A DNA stretch of 64,000 bases, from positions 91,896 to 155,895 of the forward strand of contig JANXBW010000009.1 in assembly GCA_025060325.1 (NCBI GenBank), given 5' to 3'. Of this stretch, positions 1 through 8,438 are shown in pieces. A program made the translations under genes and the position numbers. Numbering within the stretch: position 1 is the first letter of the stretch; every line of letters starts with the position of its first letter. Source of the stretch: Thermoguttaceae bacterium. GTDB taxonomy: Bacteria; Planctomycetota; Planctomycetia; Pirellulales; Thermoguttaceae. The notes under the pieces are model-generated. The model had not been told where the DNA came from. It searched no databases and saw only the letters and a list, made by a program, of their open reading frames with translations.

Positions 1-2
1 AG

Positions 3-968
3 TTGGTGCCCACCGACTACCACAAGGGGGCAAGCGGGGGGAGCTTGCTGGCTCGTCAACGGCTGAGAATGTTGATGTGGCAGTGGGCGGAGGAAGTAAA
101 AAAATGTGTCTCGACCGGTCAAGATCCCACCAAAGGGATGCCAGCTATCTGGGCCCGCATTCGTGAATCGCTCGGGGATTTTCCTCGGGAATTGTTTGAT
201 CAAATTCGGGTTAGCCCGCAGGAGATTAATGCTCTTATCGAAGACCAGGTGAAAAAAAGTGTTCGGCTGTGTCGGAACCTGCTTGAAAGTAAATTAGCTT
301 TTCGTCTTGGTAAGCCGGACGATGTCTTTTTGGTGGGCAATGGGTCCCGTTATCCGCTTGTGGGCCAAACGCTGCGTCAAGAATTTTTAGGGGAACCATT
401 AGGCGAAAAAGGGGCAGCAAGCGGGATGTGGAGATTCTGTCCGTCTTTAATGGGTCTTGAAAGTAGCTTTTCCGAGGCGGATCTGAAGGATTGCGTGGCC
501 AAAGGGGCAGCCATGGCGCTTGCCCTTCGGCAAGGGAGTTTGGGGCTCAGTTTGGAGTTCGATACGGATCTTTGTCGACGTCTGCCCTTTTCGATTGGTT
601 GGCACGACGCCGCTGCCAACACCTATGTGCCGCTTTATCACGAGGGGGAGCGGTACGAGGAGCTGGCCCCAAAAACGTTAAATGTGAACGTTCGGGAAGG
701 AAGCAATCCGCCGACATGGATCCGCTTATCGCACCGATGGCCAGGTGGAGAGTACGAGCCTTTCCTCATCTTCGAATTTGACGAAGGCGTGGAAGGGCCG
801 GTGACCATCTCTTTCGATGCAGAAACGGAGCAGTTCATCGCGACAGTCGATCAGACTGGGCAGCAGGTGACAGGAGAACGGGATATTGACGTTGATGTTT
901 ATCGGGCGGCTTTGCAACGCGAAAAGATCCGATTATCGTTCCGAAGTGACATTCGCGAAAATACTTGA
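3..968 (+). CDS. Hsp70/actin-like ATPase, C-terminal part (5' end outside window)
   Basis: The frame is open to the left edge, so this is the C-terminal 320 or so residues of a longer protein. Around residues 107-125 it reads VFLVGNGSRYPLVGQTLRQE, which matches the phosphate-2/adenosine region of Hsp70-type ATPases (consensus LVGGSSRIPLV). About 50 residues later DCVAKGAAMAL matches the conserved 'A.GAA' helix that ends the nucleotide-binding domain. The remaining 140 residues form a beta-rich tail in the place of an Hsp70 substrate-binding domain. SrfB-like 'virulence factor' proteins have the same fold and are an alternative family. The next gene starts 196 bp downstream on the same strand, so it probably heads the operon. 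The fold assignment is by motif only; the substrate is unknown. Confidence 0.6.
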   Translation: MVPTDYHKGASGGSLLARQRLRMLMWQWAEEVKKCVSTGQDPTKGMPAIWARIRESLGDFPRELFDQIRVSPQEINALIEDQVKKSVRLCRNLLESKLAFRLGKPDDVFLVGNGSRYPLVGQTLRQEFLGEPLGEKGAASGMWRFCPSLMGLESSFSEADLKDCVAKGAAMALALRQGSLGLSLEFDTDLCRRLPFSIGWHDAAANTYVPLYHEGERYEELAPKTLNVNVREGSNPPTWIRLSHRWPGGEYEPFLIFEFDEGVEGPVTISFDAETEQFIATVDQTGQQVTGERDIDVDVYRAALQREKIRLSFRSDIRENT

Positions 969-1164
969 GGACTGTGTTCAGATGGACGCATGTTGCCCTC
1001 GTGCAGTGGGTCTCAGGGCTTGGATCTGCGAGAGCGGCACGGTGGCTTTCCTCTCTCACGGGCTCGTTAATTAGCTTTGGACAGAGCGTCGCGGTAGGAG
1101 GGGACACTTTATCGCTTGTTGACCTAGCCGCATTCGACACGAAATCTGGCGAAGGGACTCGATC

Positions 1165-3906
1165 ATGGCAGGCGGCAGCGGATTTAAAAAGACGGGGGAG
1201 ACCGGTCAGCGGCTCAGCGAGATCCGGAAAGAGTGTCAGGACCGGCGCATGCAGGCAAACCAGCTCATGAAAGATTTTCAGGAGCGGTTGCGCCTCGCTT
1301 GGCTCAAGGCCTTGTTATTGATGGACTTATGGGAACCGCAGCTGCTTCAGAAGGGTTTGGAATTTCTTGATGAGGTTATCAAGTTCTTAGATGAGGTTGA
1401 GCGTCTGCTGACTCAAGGACAATGGCTTCTCGAAGTCCTGCGGATCCTGTCGGAAACTCCTGAACTAAGGCATTTGGCTGATGAGCTAATTTCAGATCTG
1501 TCACAGTTGGGTGGGGAGCTTGACTGCGAAGAGGTTTGGAAGCGACGGGAAAAGATCTGCAGATTGGCCGCCCTAACCTTTTGTCTTGGCGAGGCGTTGG
1601 GTCAGGCACCCCTGGTTGAGCAATTTCGGGAATTGAGCAAGGGGTTGAGCCGGGGCGGCATTCGCCTGACCGTCGAGCGAGTTCAAGCTAGGTCCGGGGG
1701 ACCGGTTTTTTGGGAGTTTATGAAAGGGCCAGGTGAGCTGGAGCTCCATTGCCTGTGGGCCACAGTCAGTAGAGCCGTTAGCCCTGGTAATGTGGCGAAC
1801 CAGTTTCAAGGGTGCTTTCGGGTGGTGACAGGTCCGGAGGAGCAGCTTGAAATCATTCGGACTGTCACAAAGGCCCTTGAGAAGTTCAAAGAGATTAATG
1901 CGGCTCTCTCCGAGGAGGGTCAGCAGATTTTGATCAGAGCATTGTCCCGTAAGGATCCGGGGTCTAAGGCGGATGCTTTTCATTACTTGAACAAACTGTG
2001 GCAAGAGACGCTTAGGTGGAAGGCAAGTTTACGTGAGACCGCTGAGCCACCACCCCTAGTTAAACTGGAGGAGGATTTGCAAATCATCGGGGCGGTGAGT
2101 TCCGCGCCCCAGAGCCAGCTGTCCTATGCCGTCGTGGGGAAGCAACGGCGAGCTTCGTCTGGCGTACACGCGGGTAATCCTCCACAGGAGAATGGGAGGG
2201 TTTTAAATATCGCAGTTTCGGCCTGGTGGCGATTCTGCGTGGAAATCTTGGGTTTGGAGATCCTGCCCCAATTGGGAGCGGAAGATCAGGCAGGTCACCT
2301 TATCTGGGATTTCCAGCCGGAACTTGAGGACATTGTAGGTAAAAAACCTTCCAGTGTTCTCGTCAAGGACAAACGTGAGAAACTTTTTTACGAAGTTAAG
2401 CAACTCGGCCTAAGTCCCTCTCGTCGAGCGGCGGTTTCATTTGATGCCTTTTGGTGTAGGGAGTTTCCCGAGGAGCGGCAGTGGACGGTGGTAGTTAATT
2501 TGCCGCCAGATTTGTGGCAGCTGATCAATCTTGAGAATCCCAAAAAGCTTGAGAATGTGGTGAAGCTGGCAGAAATACTCCGTCGGTGGCAAATTAAGCT
2601 TCTCCAGTATGCTTTCCGTTCAGATTCATCGAGCAAAGTTAAAGTGTTATCCAAGGCGGAAATGGACCGCTTGCGTGACGACGGATTTGCTCAAGAGTTG
2701 CATAACCTCGTTTGCGCCGCTTGGGGTGTGGATGCACAAGGAAAAGTTTCCCGCCCAGAAAATCCGTTGGCAAAGCGTTGGCTTGAAGCCGTTGAGAGCT
2801 TTCTGGGTGTAAGGGTCTATCCACGAAAGAGGGAAGGAGACGCCGGCTCTGCCGGATTTGAGCTTCCGGAAGGTTATAGCCTAGAGAATATTGAGTGCGT
2901 TTTCGACGCTGCGCTGCCGCGTACGGTGGTGGCATGTAAACAATTTGCCGTGGATCCGCAACGGTGTCGACTGGTCGTAAGCGCGGGGCCGCTGGAGTTG
3001 GCAACCGAGATTGTACGAAGCGCCTACCAGCTTCATAAAGCTGCCCGCGAGCTCCGAAAGAGTTGCCCTAATTTGCCGCAGGCTGCGAGCTTGGCCGAGC
3101 TAGTTGAGAGTCTGATCAAGCACGAAACGTTTAATTATCTTGAATTTAAGAAGTTCCATGATAGCGATAGGTCGGAAGTACTGGAAAAAATCATTGATTA
3201 TCTCAATCAACTTCACCATCGTGAGCCCCAAGCCGTGCAGCTTCAATTTCTACGGTCTCTCGAGGCCTGGGCACAATCTTTTGGCTACGGGATCCTCCCT
3301 TCCGGTTATACCCCCAACTTTAAATGGGAGAAGTTGGCTCCCGAGGAGCGCAAGTGGGCCAAGTTCGAGTTCCGCGATGATGTCCCTTGTGGCACGGTGA
3401 TTGTGGAAGAATTCGGCTACATCCAGAAAGGAAAGCAGCAACCAATTCGGCCACCAAGTCTCACGGTCTCCGCGGGGGGAATGCCCACCGAGTGGAAGAT
3501 CTTGCGGAAAATGGTGGAAGACTGGGATGGGGGTAGGGAACTCCGCGATCGACTTTCGACCCACCTTGCGAAGTGGCCGGAGGAGATGGTCAGAGGCGGA
3601 TCGAAGGAAAGTTGCACCATCGGGTGGTACGAGACGCTTTGTGAATTGCCTCCGGCGACTGGGGCTTCTGAGCAAGAAGAATTTTGGCGGTGTATACGGG
3701 AGAGGTTTAAAAGCGAAGTTCTTTCCGGCATTAAGCTCTTTCTTTGGGAACCCAATAGTTTTTCTGAGGCGCTCGATGAGAGAAGGTGCATCTCGATTAA
3801 CCAATGTCCGCCGGGAGCGAATCACTTTGAGGTTGTTTTTCCCGGCCTACAACAAAGCGATGGTACTCTGGTTGTGGCGGCAAGAGTGCGTTTAATCCGC
3901 AGATGA
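1165..3906 (+). CDS. large helical protein of unknown function with a possible nuclease-like core
   Basis: A 913-aa protein that I cannot place in a family. No signal peptide or membrane segment is visible, so it is probably cytoplasmic. Residues 20-340 are dominated by Leu/Glu/Arg-rich amphipathic helices. Residues 355-450 look alpha/beta: a helix, a strand ending in WDF (Asp about 382), a strand SSVLV, a charged turn, the strand LFYEVKQL (Glu410-Val-Lys412), then a strand WTVVVNLP. That spacing loosely resembles a PD-(D/E)xK nuclease core, but this is an eye-level suggestion. Residues about 545-600 are a short beta-rich stretch that faintly recalls the GrpE head. It lies between the Hsp70-like gene and the membrane protein, which starts 25 bp after its stop, so it is very likely co-transcribed. 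Confidence 0.7.
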   Translation: MAGGSGFKKTGETGQRLSEIRKECQDRRMQANQLMKDFQERLRLAWLKALLLMDLWEPQLLQKGLEFLDEVIKFLDEVERLLTQGQWLLEVLRILSETPELRHLADELISDLSQLGGELDCEEVWKRREKICRLAALTFCLGEALGQAPLVEQFRELSKGLSRGGIRLTVERVQARSGGPVFWEFMKGPGELELHCLWATVSRAVSPGNVANQFQGCFRVVTGPEEQLEIIRTVTKALEKFKEINAALSEEGQQILIRALSRKDPGSKADAFHYLNKLWQETLRWKASLRETAEPPPLVKLEEDLQIIGAVSSAPQSQLSYAVVGKQRRASSGVHAGNPPQENGRVLNIAVSAWWRFCVEILGLEILPQLGAEDQAGHLIWDFQPELEDIVGKKPSSVLVKDKREKLFYEVKQLGLSPSRRAAVSFDAFWCREFPEERQWTVVVNLPPDLWQLINLENPKKLENVVKLAEILRRWQIKLLQYAFRSDSSSKVKVLSKAEMDRLRDDGFAQELHNLVCAAWGVDAQGKVSRPENPLAKRWLEAVESFLGVRVYPRKREGDAGSAGFELPEGYSLENIECVFDAALPRTVVACKQFAVDPQRCRLVVSAGPLELATEIVRSAYQLHKAARELRKSCPNLPQAASLAELVESLIKHETFNYLEFKKFHDSDRSEVLEKIIDYLNQLHHREPQAVQLQFLRSLEAWAQSFGYGILPSGYTPNFKWEKLAPEERKWAKFEFRDDVPCGTVIVEEFGYIQKGKQQPIRPPSLTVSAGGMPTEWKILRKMVEDWDGGRELRDRLSTHLAKWPEEMVRGGSKESCTIGWYETLCELPPATGASEQEEFWRCIRERFKSEVLSGIKLFLWEPNSFSEALDERRCISINQCPPGANHFEVVFPGLQQSDGTLVVAARVRLIRR

Positions 3907-3930
3907 GTGCGATAGGGCGCGGTACCGAGT

Positions 3931-4833
3931 ATGAGCGACGCTTGGGGATCAAGCGAATCATTGCGGGATAGGCGGTCCGCGGTTCCCGGGGGGCTGGCGG
4001 AAGCCCCTGCGGCGCGAACACCCAGCTGGCGCCCGTGGGCTGCCACGCTGTGGATTGTTCCTTTATCGTTAATCGGTATTTGCGCCATACAGCTAGCGAC
4101 GGAGGTCTTTCGCGGCTTATCGGCGCAAGTGCTCTCGGCGGTCGTGTTACTCGGGGTCATAGTGGGGAGTGCGTTGGCGGGTTGGCTCCCTTGGCAACTT
4201 GGGATTTCTGTATGGAGATTGGAAAAGGCCGTGGAGATCTCCTCAATGGGAAAACCACCGGGCCACCGCCAGCCTGGCTTAAACCCGCCCGTGTCTTTAG
4301 TCAGCTTTTGTCAAGACCTCTTCGGCCTTCTTCGGGCTTGGCGCATGCCCTCGGGAGAGGCGATCGCTTTTACGGCAAAGGCCGTCATCAACAGGGCATC
4401 TTTGGCTAATTTGGTTTACTTCTGGGTTCCCCTTTGGGGCTATGGGGCAGTGGTGGCGTTGGAGAGGCTTGGCACGTATCACCGTCTGTCGCTTGATGAA
4501 CTGGACGTGACGATTTTCGCGTGGCAAGCATGGATTCCACTGCTTGTTGTCTTTGTGGCAACCCTCAGTTTGATCGCTTTTGAATTGTGGTGGCGTATTG
4601 CGCTTTTAAGGTGGATCAGGGCTGAGCATGAAAAATTGGTACTCGATTTGATTCCCAAGGTTGAGCCAGTTCCCGAAACCTTAAAAGCTGAACCCCCGAG
4701 CATTCACAAAGAAATTCCACCCGCGGTTGTGCACAGTGCGGAGGAAACTAGCAAGACTGCACCCCCGGTTGGTAGGCCCGGGCAGCCATGGGAGGCGTCA
4801 CCAGAAACAGAGGAGCCTCCGCTCGAATTCTGA
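3931..4833 (+). CDS. four-TM membrane protein of unknown function
   Basis: A 300-aa protein with a Pro/Ala/Arg-rich N-terminus followed by four probable membrane helices: about residues 35-57 (around IVPLSLIGICAIQL), 64-87, 155-177 (around LVYFWVPLWGYGAVVAL) and 195-220 (around WIPLLVVFVATLSLIAF). The last 80 residues form a Pro/Glu-rich tail, probably cytoplasmic. No enzyme motif is seen. It starts 25 bp after the 913-aa gene on the same strand. By position it may anchor the cytoplasmic proteins upstream to the exported proteins encoded downstream; that is inference from order only. Confidence 0.65.
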   Translation: MSDAWGSSESLRDRRSAVPGGLAEAPAARTPSWRPWAATLWIVPLSLIGICAIQLATEVFRGLSAQVLSAVVLLGVIVGSALAGWLPWQLGISVWRLEKAVEISSMGKPPGHRQPGLNPPVSLVSFCQDLFGLLRAWRMPSGEAIAFTAKAVINRASLANLVYFWVPLWGYGAVVALERLGTYHRLSLDELDVTIFAWQAWIPLLVVFVATLSLIAFELWWRIALLRWIRAEHEKLVLDLIPKVEPVPETLKAEPPSIHKEIPPAVVHSAEETSKTAPPVGRPGQPWEASPETEEPPLEF

Positions 4834-4873
4834 GGTGTTCCTTCAGAGGGTACCTCAAGAGTAGGAAGTGCCG

Positions 4874-5008
4874 GTGACACAAAGGGTAATCAGCCAACCG
4901 GGATGGTTTTCTTTGTGGCGCCGATGGAGGGCCTCCACGGGGAAAGATTTCGGCTTCGAGGAGACATTTGCAGCCTTTTTGAGCCAACTCAACACAGATT
5001 GTTTGTAG
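4874..5008 (+). CDS. candidate small protein (44 aa)
   Basis: In the 261-bp gap between two operon genes a GTG at 4874 opens a 44-codon frame ending with TAG at 5006-5008. A Shine-Dalgarno-like GGAAG sits five bases upstream. The peptide begins MTQRVISQPGWFSLWRRW and has a credible composition, with aromatic and basic residues in the first half and an amphipathic FEETFAAFLSQLN segment in the second. There is no hydrophobic span. The frame stays open for a while after the stop, so it could also be a broken longer gene. Evidence is weak: only the ribosome site, codon content and position support it. Confidence 0.3.
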   Translation: MTQRVISQPGWFSLWRRWRASTGKDFGFEETFAAFLSQLNTDCL

Positions 5009-5094
5009 TGGATATCCAAAAGGCGGGAAGGGGGCTGTGGATCTACTGTGGTTGAGTGGTTGTGGATTTGGCAGCCGGGTAACGGGAGATTAGC

Positions 5095-7068
5095 ATGCGG
5101 CTGGGGACAGCGGTATTTTTTATGTGGACGGCCTTAGTTGTTCCCGCCGTCGTCTTATTTGCCACAATTGGGCTTGCGGCTGCGATCGTGCTAGAGCTTA
5201 GCCAGCTCCCGGAGGTTAAGTTCGCCGTCGAGACTATGGAGGTACAGGAGGGAAAGCTGAATTTGTTTCTCCCTTTAAAAATTGTTCGGCAACGCCCGAT
5301 CTTAGGAATTGCTTCTCGGATGACTCCGCCCTTAATCCTAGAGCTGGAAAGCATTGAGAAAACTGCCCAAGAAGGGAAGGACTTTCGGCTGGTCAAGGAA
5401 TCGCGCGTTGATGGGCAGGAAAGTGAGCCGGGAATAAAGGTCGAGATTATCAACAATCCTACAGTTGATTCGTTGCGGATCTTCGAAGTCCGAATTGCAC
5501 AGATAAAAGGTGGCCGGCTAGGCGCCTCGAATAGGGTGACTGTGCATTTAAAGGATGATGATAAGGTGGGTCTTCGGGCGGAAGTTCCGCCCTGTATTGA
5601 AGTGCGGGGCCAGACGGTCTTTACGCTCCCGATGAGTCTGACAGCTCCTTGTAGCTTTGAAACTCGGCTTGTGTTTAAGAGCCGGGACGGCGATGCCTTA
5701 GCCGGCCGACACTATGAGCCAGTAGCCGGCGAGGTAGTGCTTGCGCCGGGCCAGCAAAGGTGGCCGATTGAACTGCGCCTTATCGAAGGAAGTTTCATCC
5801 AAGGATCGAAGCAATTCTTCCTTGACGTCTCGCTTTACCGCGAAAGTTCCAAGCTAGCTTCTGCGGAGATTCCGGTGAGTTTGTGTTTTCCGGGGAAGTC
5901 GCTCGCGCTGGAAATCTCTCCGGTCACCTGGCGGGTCTCTTCGGAGACTAAAGAGGTGATCGTACCGATTAGGTTAGCCCAGGTGGGGACGGAGCCAATC
6001 ACCCTGTTTTTGAAAACGGAGGATGGCTCTGCGCAGGCCGGGAAACATTTCCAAGCTGTTGAAAAAGAAATTACTTTCGAACCAGGTCAAATGGAAAAGC
6101 GACTGACAATTCCCCTTTTGCCCACCTCCGCCGAAGGGAGCAAGTTATCGTTCGCGGTAGTTGCCTACCCGAGTCATCAGGATACCGAAGTAATTGCTCG
6201 GGGTCAGGTTACGCTTGTTTATGTTACGTCTCCACCCATTTTGACCGCACCTGAACGAATTGCGCTTGCCGTGCGAAGCGGCCAACAGGAAGCGGTAAAG
6301 ATCAACGTAACTTTGACACGCGCGGCTGATGAGCCGGCTTCGTTTGAATACCGCACGGTTCTTGACCCTGGCCAACCTCCCATATTTGACATGGTTCAAG
6401 GAACGGTCGTCATCCCGGCCGGGCAAACCACCGCAGAGCTCCAGCCGATTATGGTGCGCGGATTGCGGCCTGGCTCGCCCCCTGTGGACGTTCGTGTTGT
6501 GTTCGAAAATCCGGTTAATGTCCGATTGGGGACGAACGAAGTTGTTGTCACAGTCCGTAGTCCTAAGGGACTGCGGGGCACAAGCTTGATAGTGGTACCG
6601 CTGACAGCCTCCGCGGAGCAAAAGTGGCAGGATTTGCAAAGCCAGCTGGCGCAAATTATCCAGCATCGGGGGTCACGTCTTGTGGATCAAGCGATTTGGT
6701 TTGTCGACTTAGAGGGGCAGATAGTCGGTTGGACAGGCGGTGAATTGCCGAAGGGAGCGACGATTGTTGACGAAGAGTTTGATCGGGCGTTTGGGAATGC
6801 TTTCGAAGCGGCTCGCACCGTAGCCGGGGCCTGTGAGGAGAGCTTAGAAGAAGTGGTTGTGATTTGGGTGAGCGAGCTTAATCCGGATTTTGGTGACCTC
6901 GGGCGGCAAGTGAGAGCGCCCATGGACTTGCCGATTTGGGCGGTGTGGGTTCGGGACGAGGTACCCGGCGGACGAATGCCCTCGTCACGGCTGCGGGGAT
7001 GGTTCAGCAACAAAAAGGTCTTACAGATTCCTGTTGATGATTTAGCTAAGAGTCTTTCAGGGAGCTAA
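5095..7068 (+). CDS. membrane-anchored Calx-beta repeat protein
   Basis: A 657-aa protein; ATG preceded by GGGAGA seven bases upstream. Residues about 8-33 form one membrane helix (around VVPAVVLFATIGLAAAIVL), so most of the chain should lie outside the cytoplasm. Four Calx-beta-like domains follow at roughly 38-158, 165-275, 278-385 and 390-500. The best marked carry the family's 'DG.A.AG.HY..V...V.F.PGQ' pattern, for example DGDALAGRHYEPV and DGSAQAGKHFQAV. The C-terminal 155 residues alternate hydrophobic strands and helices (SLIVVPL, AIWFVDLEG, EVVVIWVSEL, PIWAVWVRDE), suggesting a Rossmann or vWA-like fold without an obvious MIDAS. Calx-beta domains are known for Ca2+ binding and adhesion. 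The next gene begins 6 bp after the stop. Confidence 0.75.
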   Translation: MRLGTAVFFMWTALVVPAVVLFATIGLAAAIVLELSQLPEVKFAVETMEVQEGKLNLFLPLKIVRQRPILGIASRMTPPLILELESIEKTAQEGKDFRLVKESRVDGQESEPGIKVEIINNPTVDSLRIFEVRIAQIKGGRLGASNRVTVHLKDDDKVGLRAEVPPCIEVRGQTVFTLPMSLTAPCSFETRLVFKSRDGDALAGRHYEPVAGEVVLAPGQQRWPIELRLIEGSFIQGSKQFFLDVSLYRESSKLASAEIPVSLCFPGKSLALEISPVTWRVSSETKEVIVPIRLAQVGTEPITLFLKTEDGSAQAGKHFQAVEKEITFEPGQMEKRLTIPLLPTSAEGSKLSFAVVAYPSHQDTEVIARGQVTLVYVTSPPILTAPERIALAVRSGQQEAVKINVTLTRAADEPASFEYRTVLDPGQPPIFDMVQGTVVIPAGQTTAELQPIMVRGLRPGSPPVDVRVVFENPVNVRLGTNEVVVTVRSPKGLRGTSLIVVPLTASAEQKWQDLQSQLAQIIQHRGSRLVDQAIWFVDLEGQIVGWTGGELPKGATIVDEEFDRAFGNAFEAARTVAGACEESLEEVVVIWVSELNPDFGDLGRQVRAPMDLPIWAVWVRDEVPGGRMPSSRLRGWFSNKKVLQIPVDDLAKSLSGS

Positions 7069-7074
7069 CTGGCG

Positions 7075-8427
7075 ATGTCAATTGGCCCAGACCGAGGCGG
7101 GAGGGATAGAACGGCGAGTTCCCCCCCTAGGCCGGTTGCGACGCGGAGTGTTCGGCCTTCAAACGGGAAGGGTGTTCAGCACGATGGCCCGCCGGTGCGG
7201 TTGAAGATTTTGGCGACGGTGGGTCCTTTAATCTTGGCCGGGGGGGCAGTCTTGTGCTTCTGGCTTGGGCTTCTCTTTGGTGACGCCCTAGGCAGCCGAC
7301 GGGCACAGAATGCCAACCAGACAAAAGGCACGGGTGGCTTGACAAGCGGGGGCACCGCGCCCGGTACGCCCCCGCCCTCCTGGGCCGATAACATTCTGCA
7401 GGAACTTAACAAGCAGGCGAAGAGACTGGGGCAGTTAGAACAGCTAGTTTCGAAGCTTCAGACCACCGCGACACAGATAAATGAATTTAAAAGCCTGGCT
7501 ACAGATATACAGCGTGTACAGAGAACCGCTAGTGATATACAAACGATTATCGGCGAGCTCAAACTTAAGATTGACGAAATTGATAAGGACCTCTCGCAGT
7601 TTAAGCCCAAGGTTTCAACCCAGCAAGAGGGAGCCGCGCCGGGTCAGGGCGGGGGCCCGTCAGAGGGAGGTTCCCAAGCAGGAGAGGCTCGGGGGGAAGG
7701 CGCGCAAACGCGTTTGCCAGTTTTTGTTTGGTTTGTCCACACAAGCGAGTCTCCTTGTATTAGGTATAAACCCGTTTGGGAGGATCTCCGGAGCCTCATT
7801 AAGGAGCACGCAGGCGAACGGACGGTCGGCGACACCGACGAATGCGGCCGCGAAGTTTGCAAGGAGCCCGCACGGGAACGGATGGTCGTGAAAGTCTTCG
7901 CTCAAGAGAACGAAAACGTTACGCCAGTGTGGGACTCTGAAAACGATAGCGAGCCACAACCTCCTCAAACACCCGCTACTGAGGCAAGCAAGGAAGTAAA
8001 ACTTCAACTATTTTCCAAGACGTTGGATGAAACGATGGAAAAGTCCCAACAACTGGGTGATGCGCGTTGGTCAGTCGTCATTGTGGCGCCGCCCCAAGGG
8101 TTTACCACTCGGGGAGCTGAGCTCACCCAGTTTCAGCATAAATTTCGTAACCTGGAGGAAGTGTGGTTGGTCCCATTGAGCGCTCGCCCTGACGAGAAGG
8201 TAGAAGTAGGTTTTGCGAATATTTTTTGTGGAGGGGGCCCGCCAAAAGGAAGCCAACCGTTTTCCGATAGGCCCACTGTAAGACTACATCCGGTTTTTCG
8301 TCCAAGCGACGCAGCTCAAGAAGGTGCTTCATTAGCGGGGAATGTACCATCCCCGCAAGATAGCGCAAATACGTGGGACGTGGACTTTCTTCGAGAGTTG
8401 TTGCGAAGGGTTGTCTCGAGGAATTGA
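7075..8427 (+). CDS. membrane-anchored coiled-coil protein of unknown function
   Basis: A 450-aa protein. Residues 1-40 are polar and disordered-looking, followed by one membrane helix at about 42-65 (around ATVGPLILAGGAVLCFW). A long heptad-rich coiled coil (about 105-180) includes the stretches LEQLVSKLQTTATQI and DIQTIIGELKLKIDEIDKDL. After a Gly/Ser/Gln-rich linker, residues 220-400 look alpha/beta (strands LPVFVWFVHT, MVVKVFA, WSVVIVAPP, EVWLVPLSA). Like its upstream neighbour it therefore has one N-terminal anchor and a C-terminal Rossmann-like domain. It lies 6 bp after the Calx-beta gene and 11 bp before the vWA gene. The role is unknown; the coiled coil suggests oligomerisation. Confidence 0.7.
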   Translation: MSIGPDRGGRDRTASSPPRPVATRSVRPSNGKGVQHDGPPVRLKILATVGPLILAGGAVLCFWLGLLFGDALGSRRAQNANQTKGTGGLTSGGTAPGTPPPSWADNILQELNKQAKRLGQLEQLVSKLQTTATQINEFKSLATDIQRVQRTASDIQTIIGELKLKIDEIDKDLSQFKPKVSTQQEGAAPGQGGGPSEGGSQAGEARGEGAQTRLPVFVWFVHTSESPCIRYKPVWEDLRSLIKEHAGERTVGDTDECGREVCKEPARERMVVKVFAQENENVTPVWDSENDSEPQPPQTPATEASKEVKLQLFSKTLDETMEKSQQLGDARWSVVIVAPPQGFTTRGAELTQFQHKFRNLEEVWLVPLSARPDEKVEVGFANIFCGGGPPKGSQPFSDRPTVRLHPVFRPSDAAQEGASLAGNVPSPQDSANTWDVDFLRELLRRVVSRN

Positions 8428-8438
8428 GGTGGCTGGTT

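Noticed and set aside
965..1270. 101-codon frame starting at the stop of the Hsp70-like gene
   Set aside because: It overlaps the start of the 913-aa gene by over 100 bases, has no ribosome site and ends in a composition typical of an out-of-frame shadow.
2795..2980. GrpE-like segment in the 913-aa protein next to an Hsp70-like gene
   Set aside because: Tempting because GrpE partners Hsp70, but only a few beta-strand residues agree and the protein is four times too long; not claimed.
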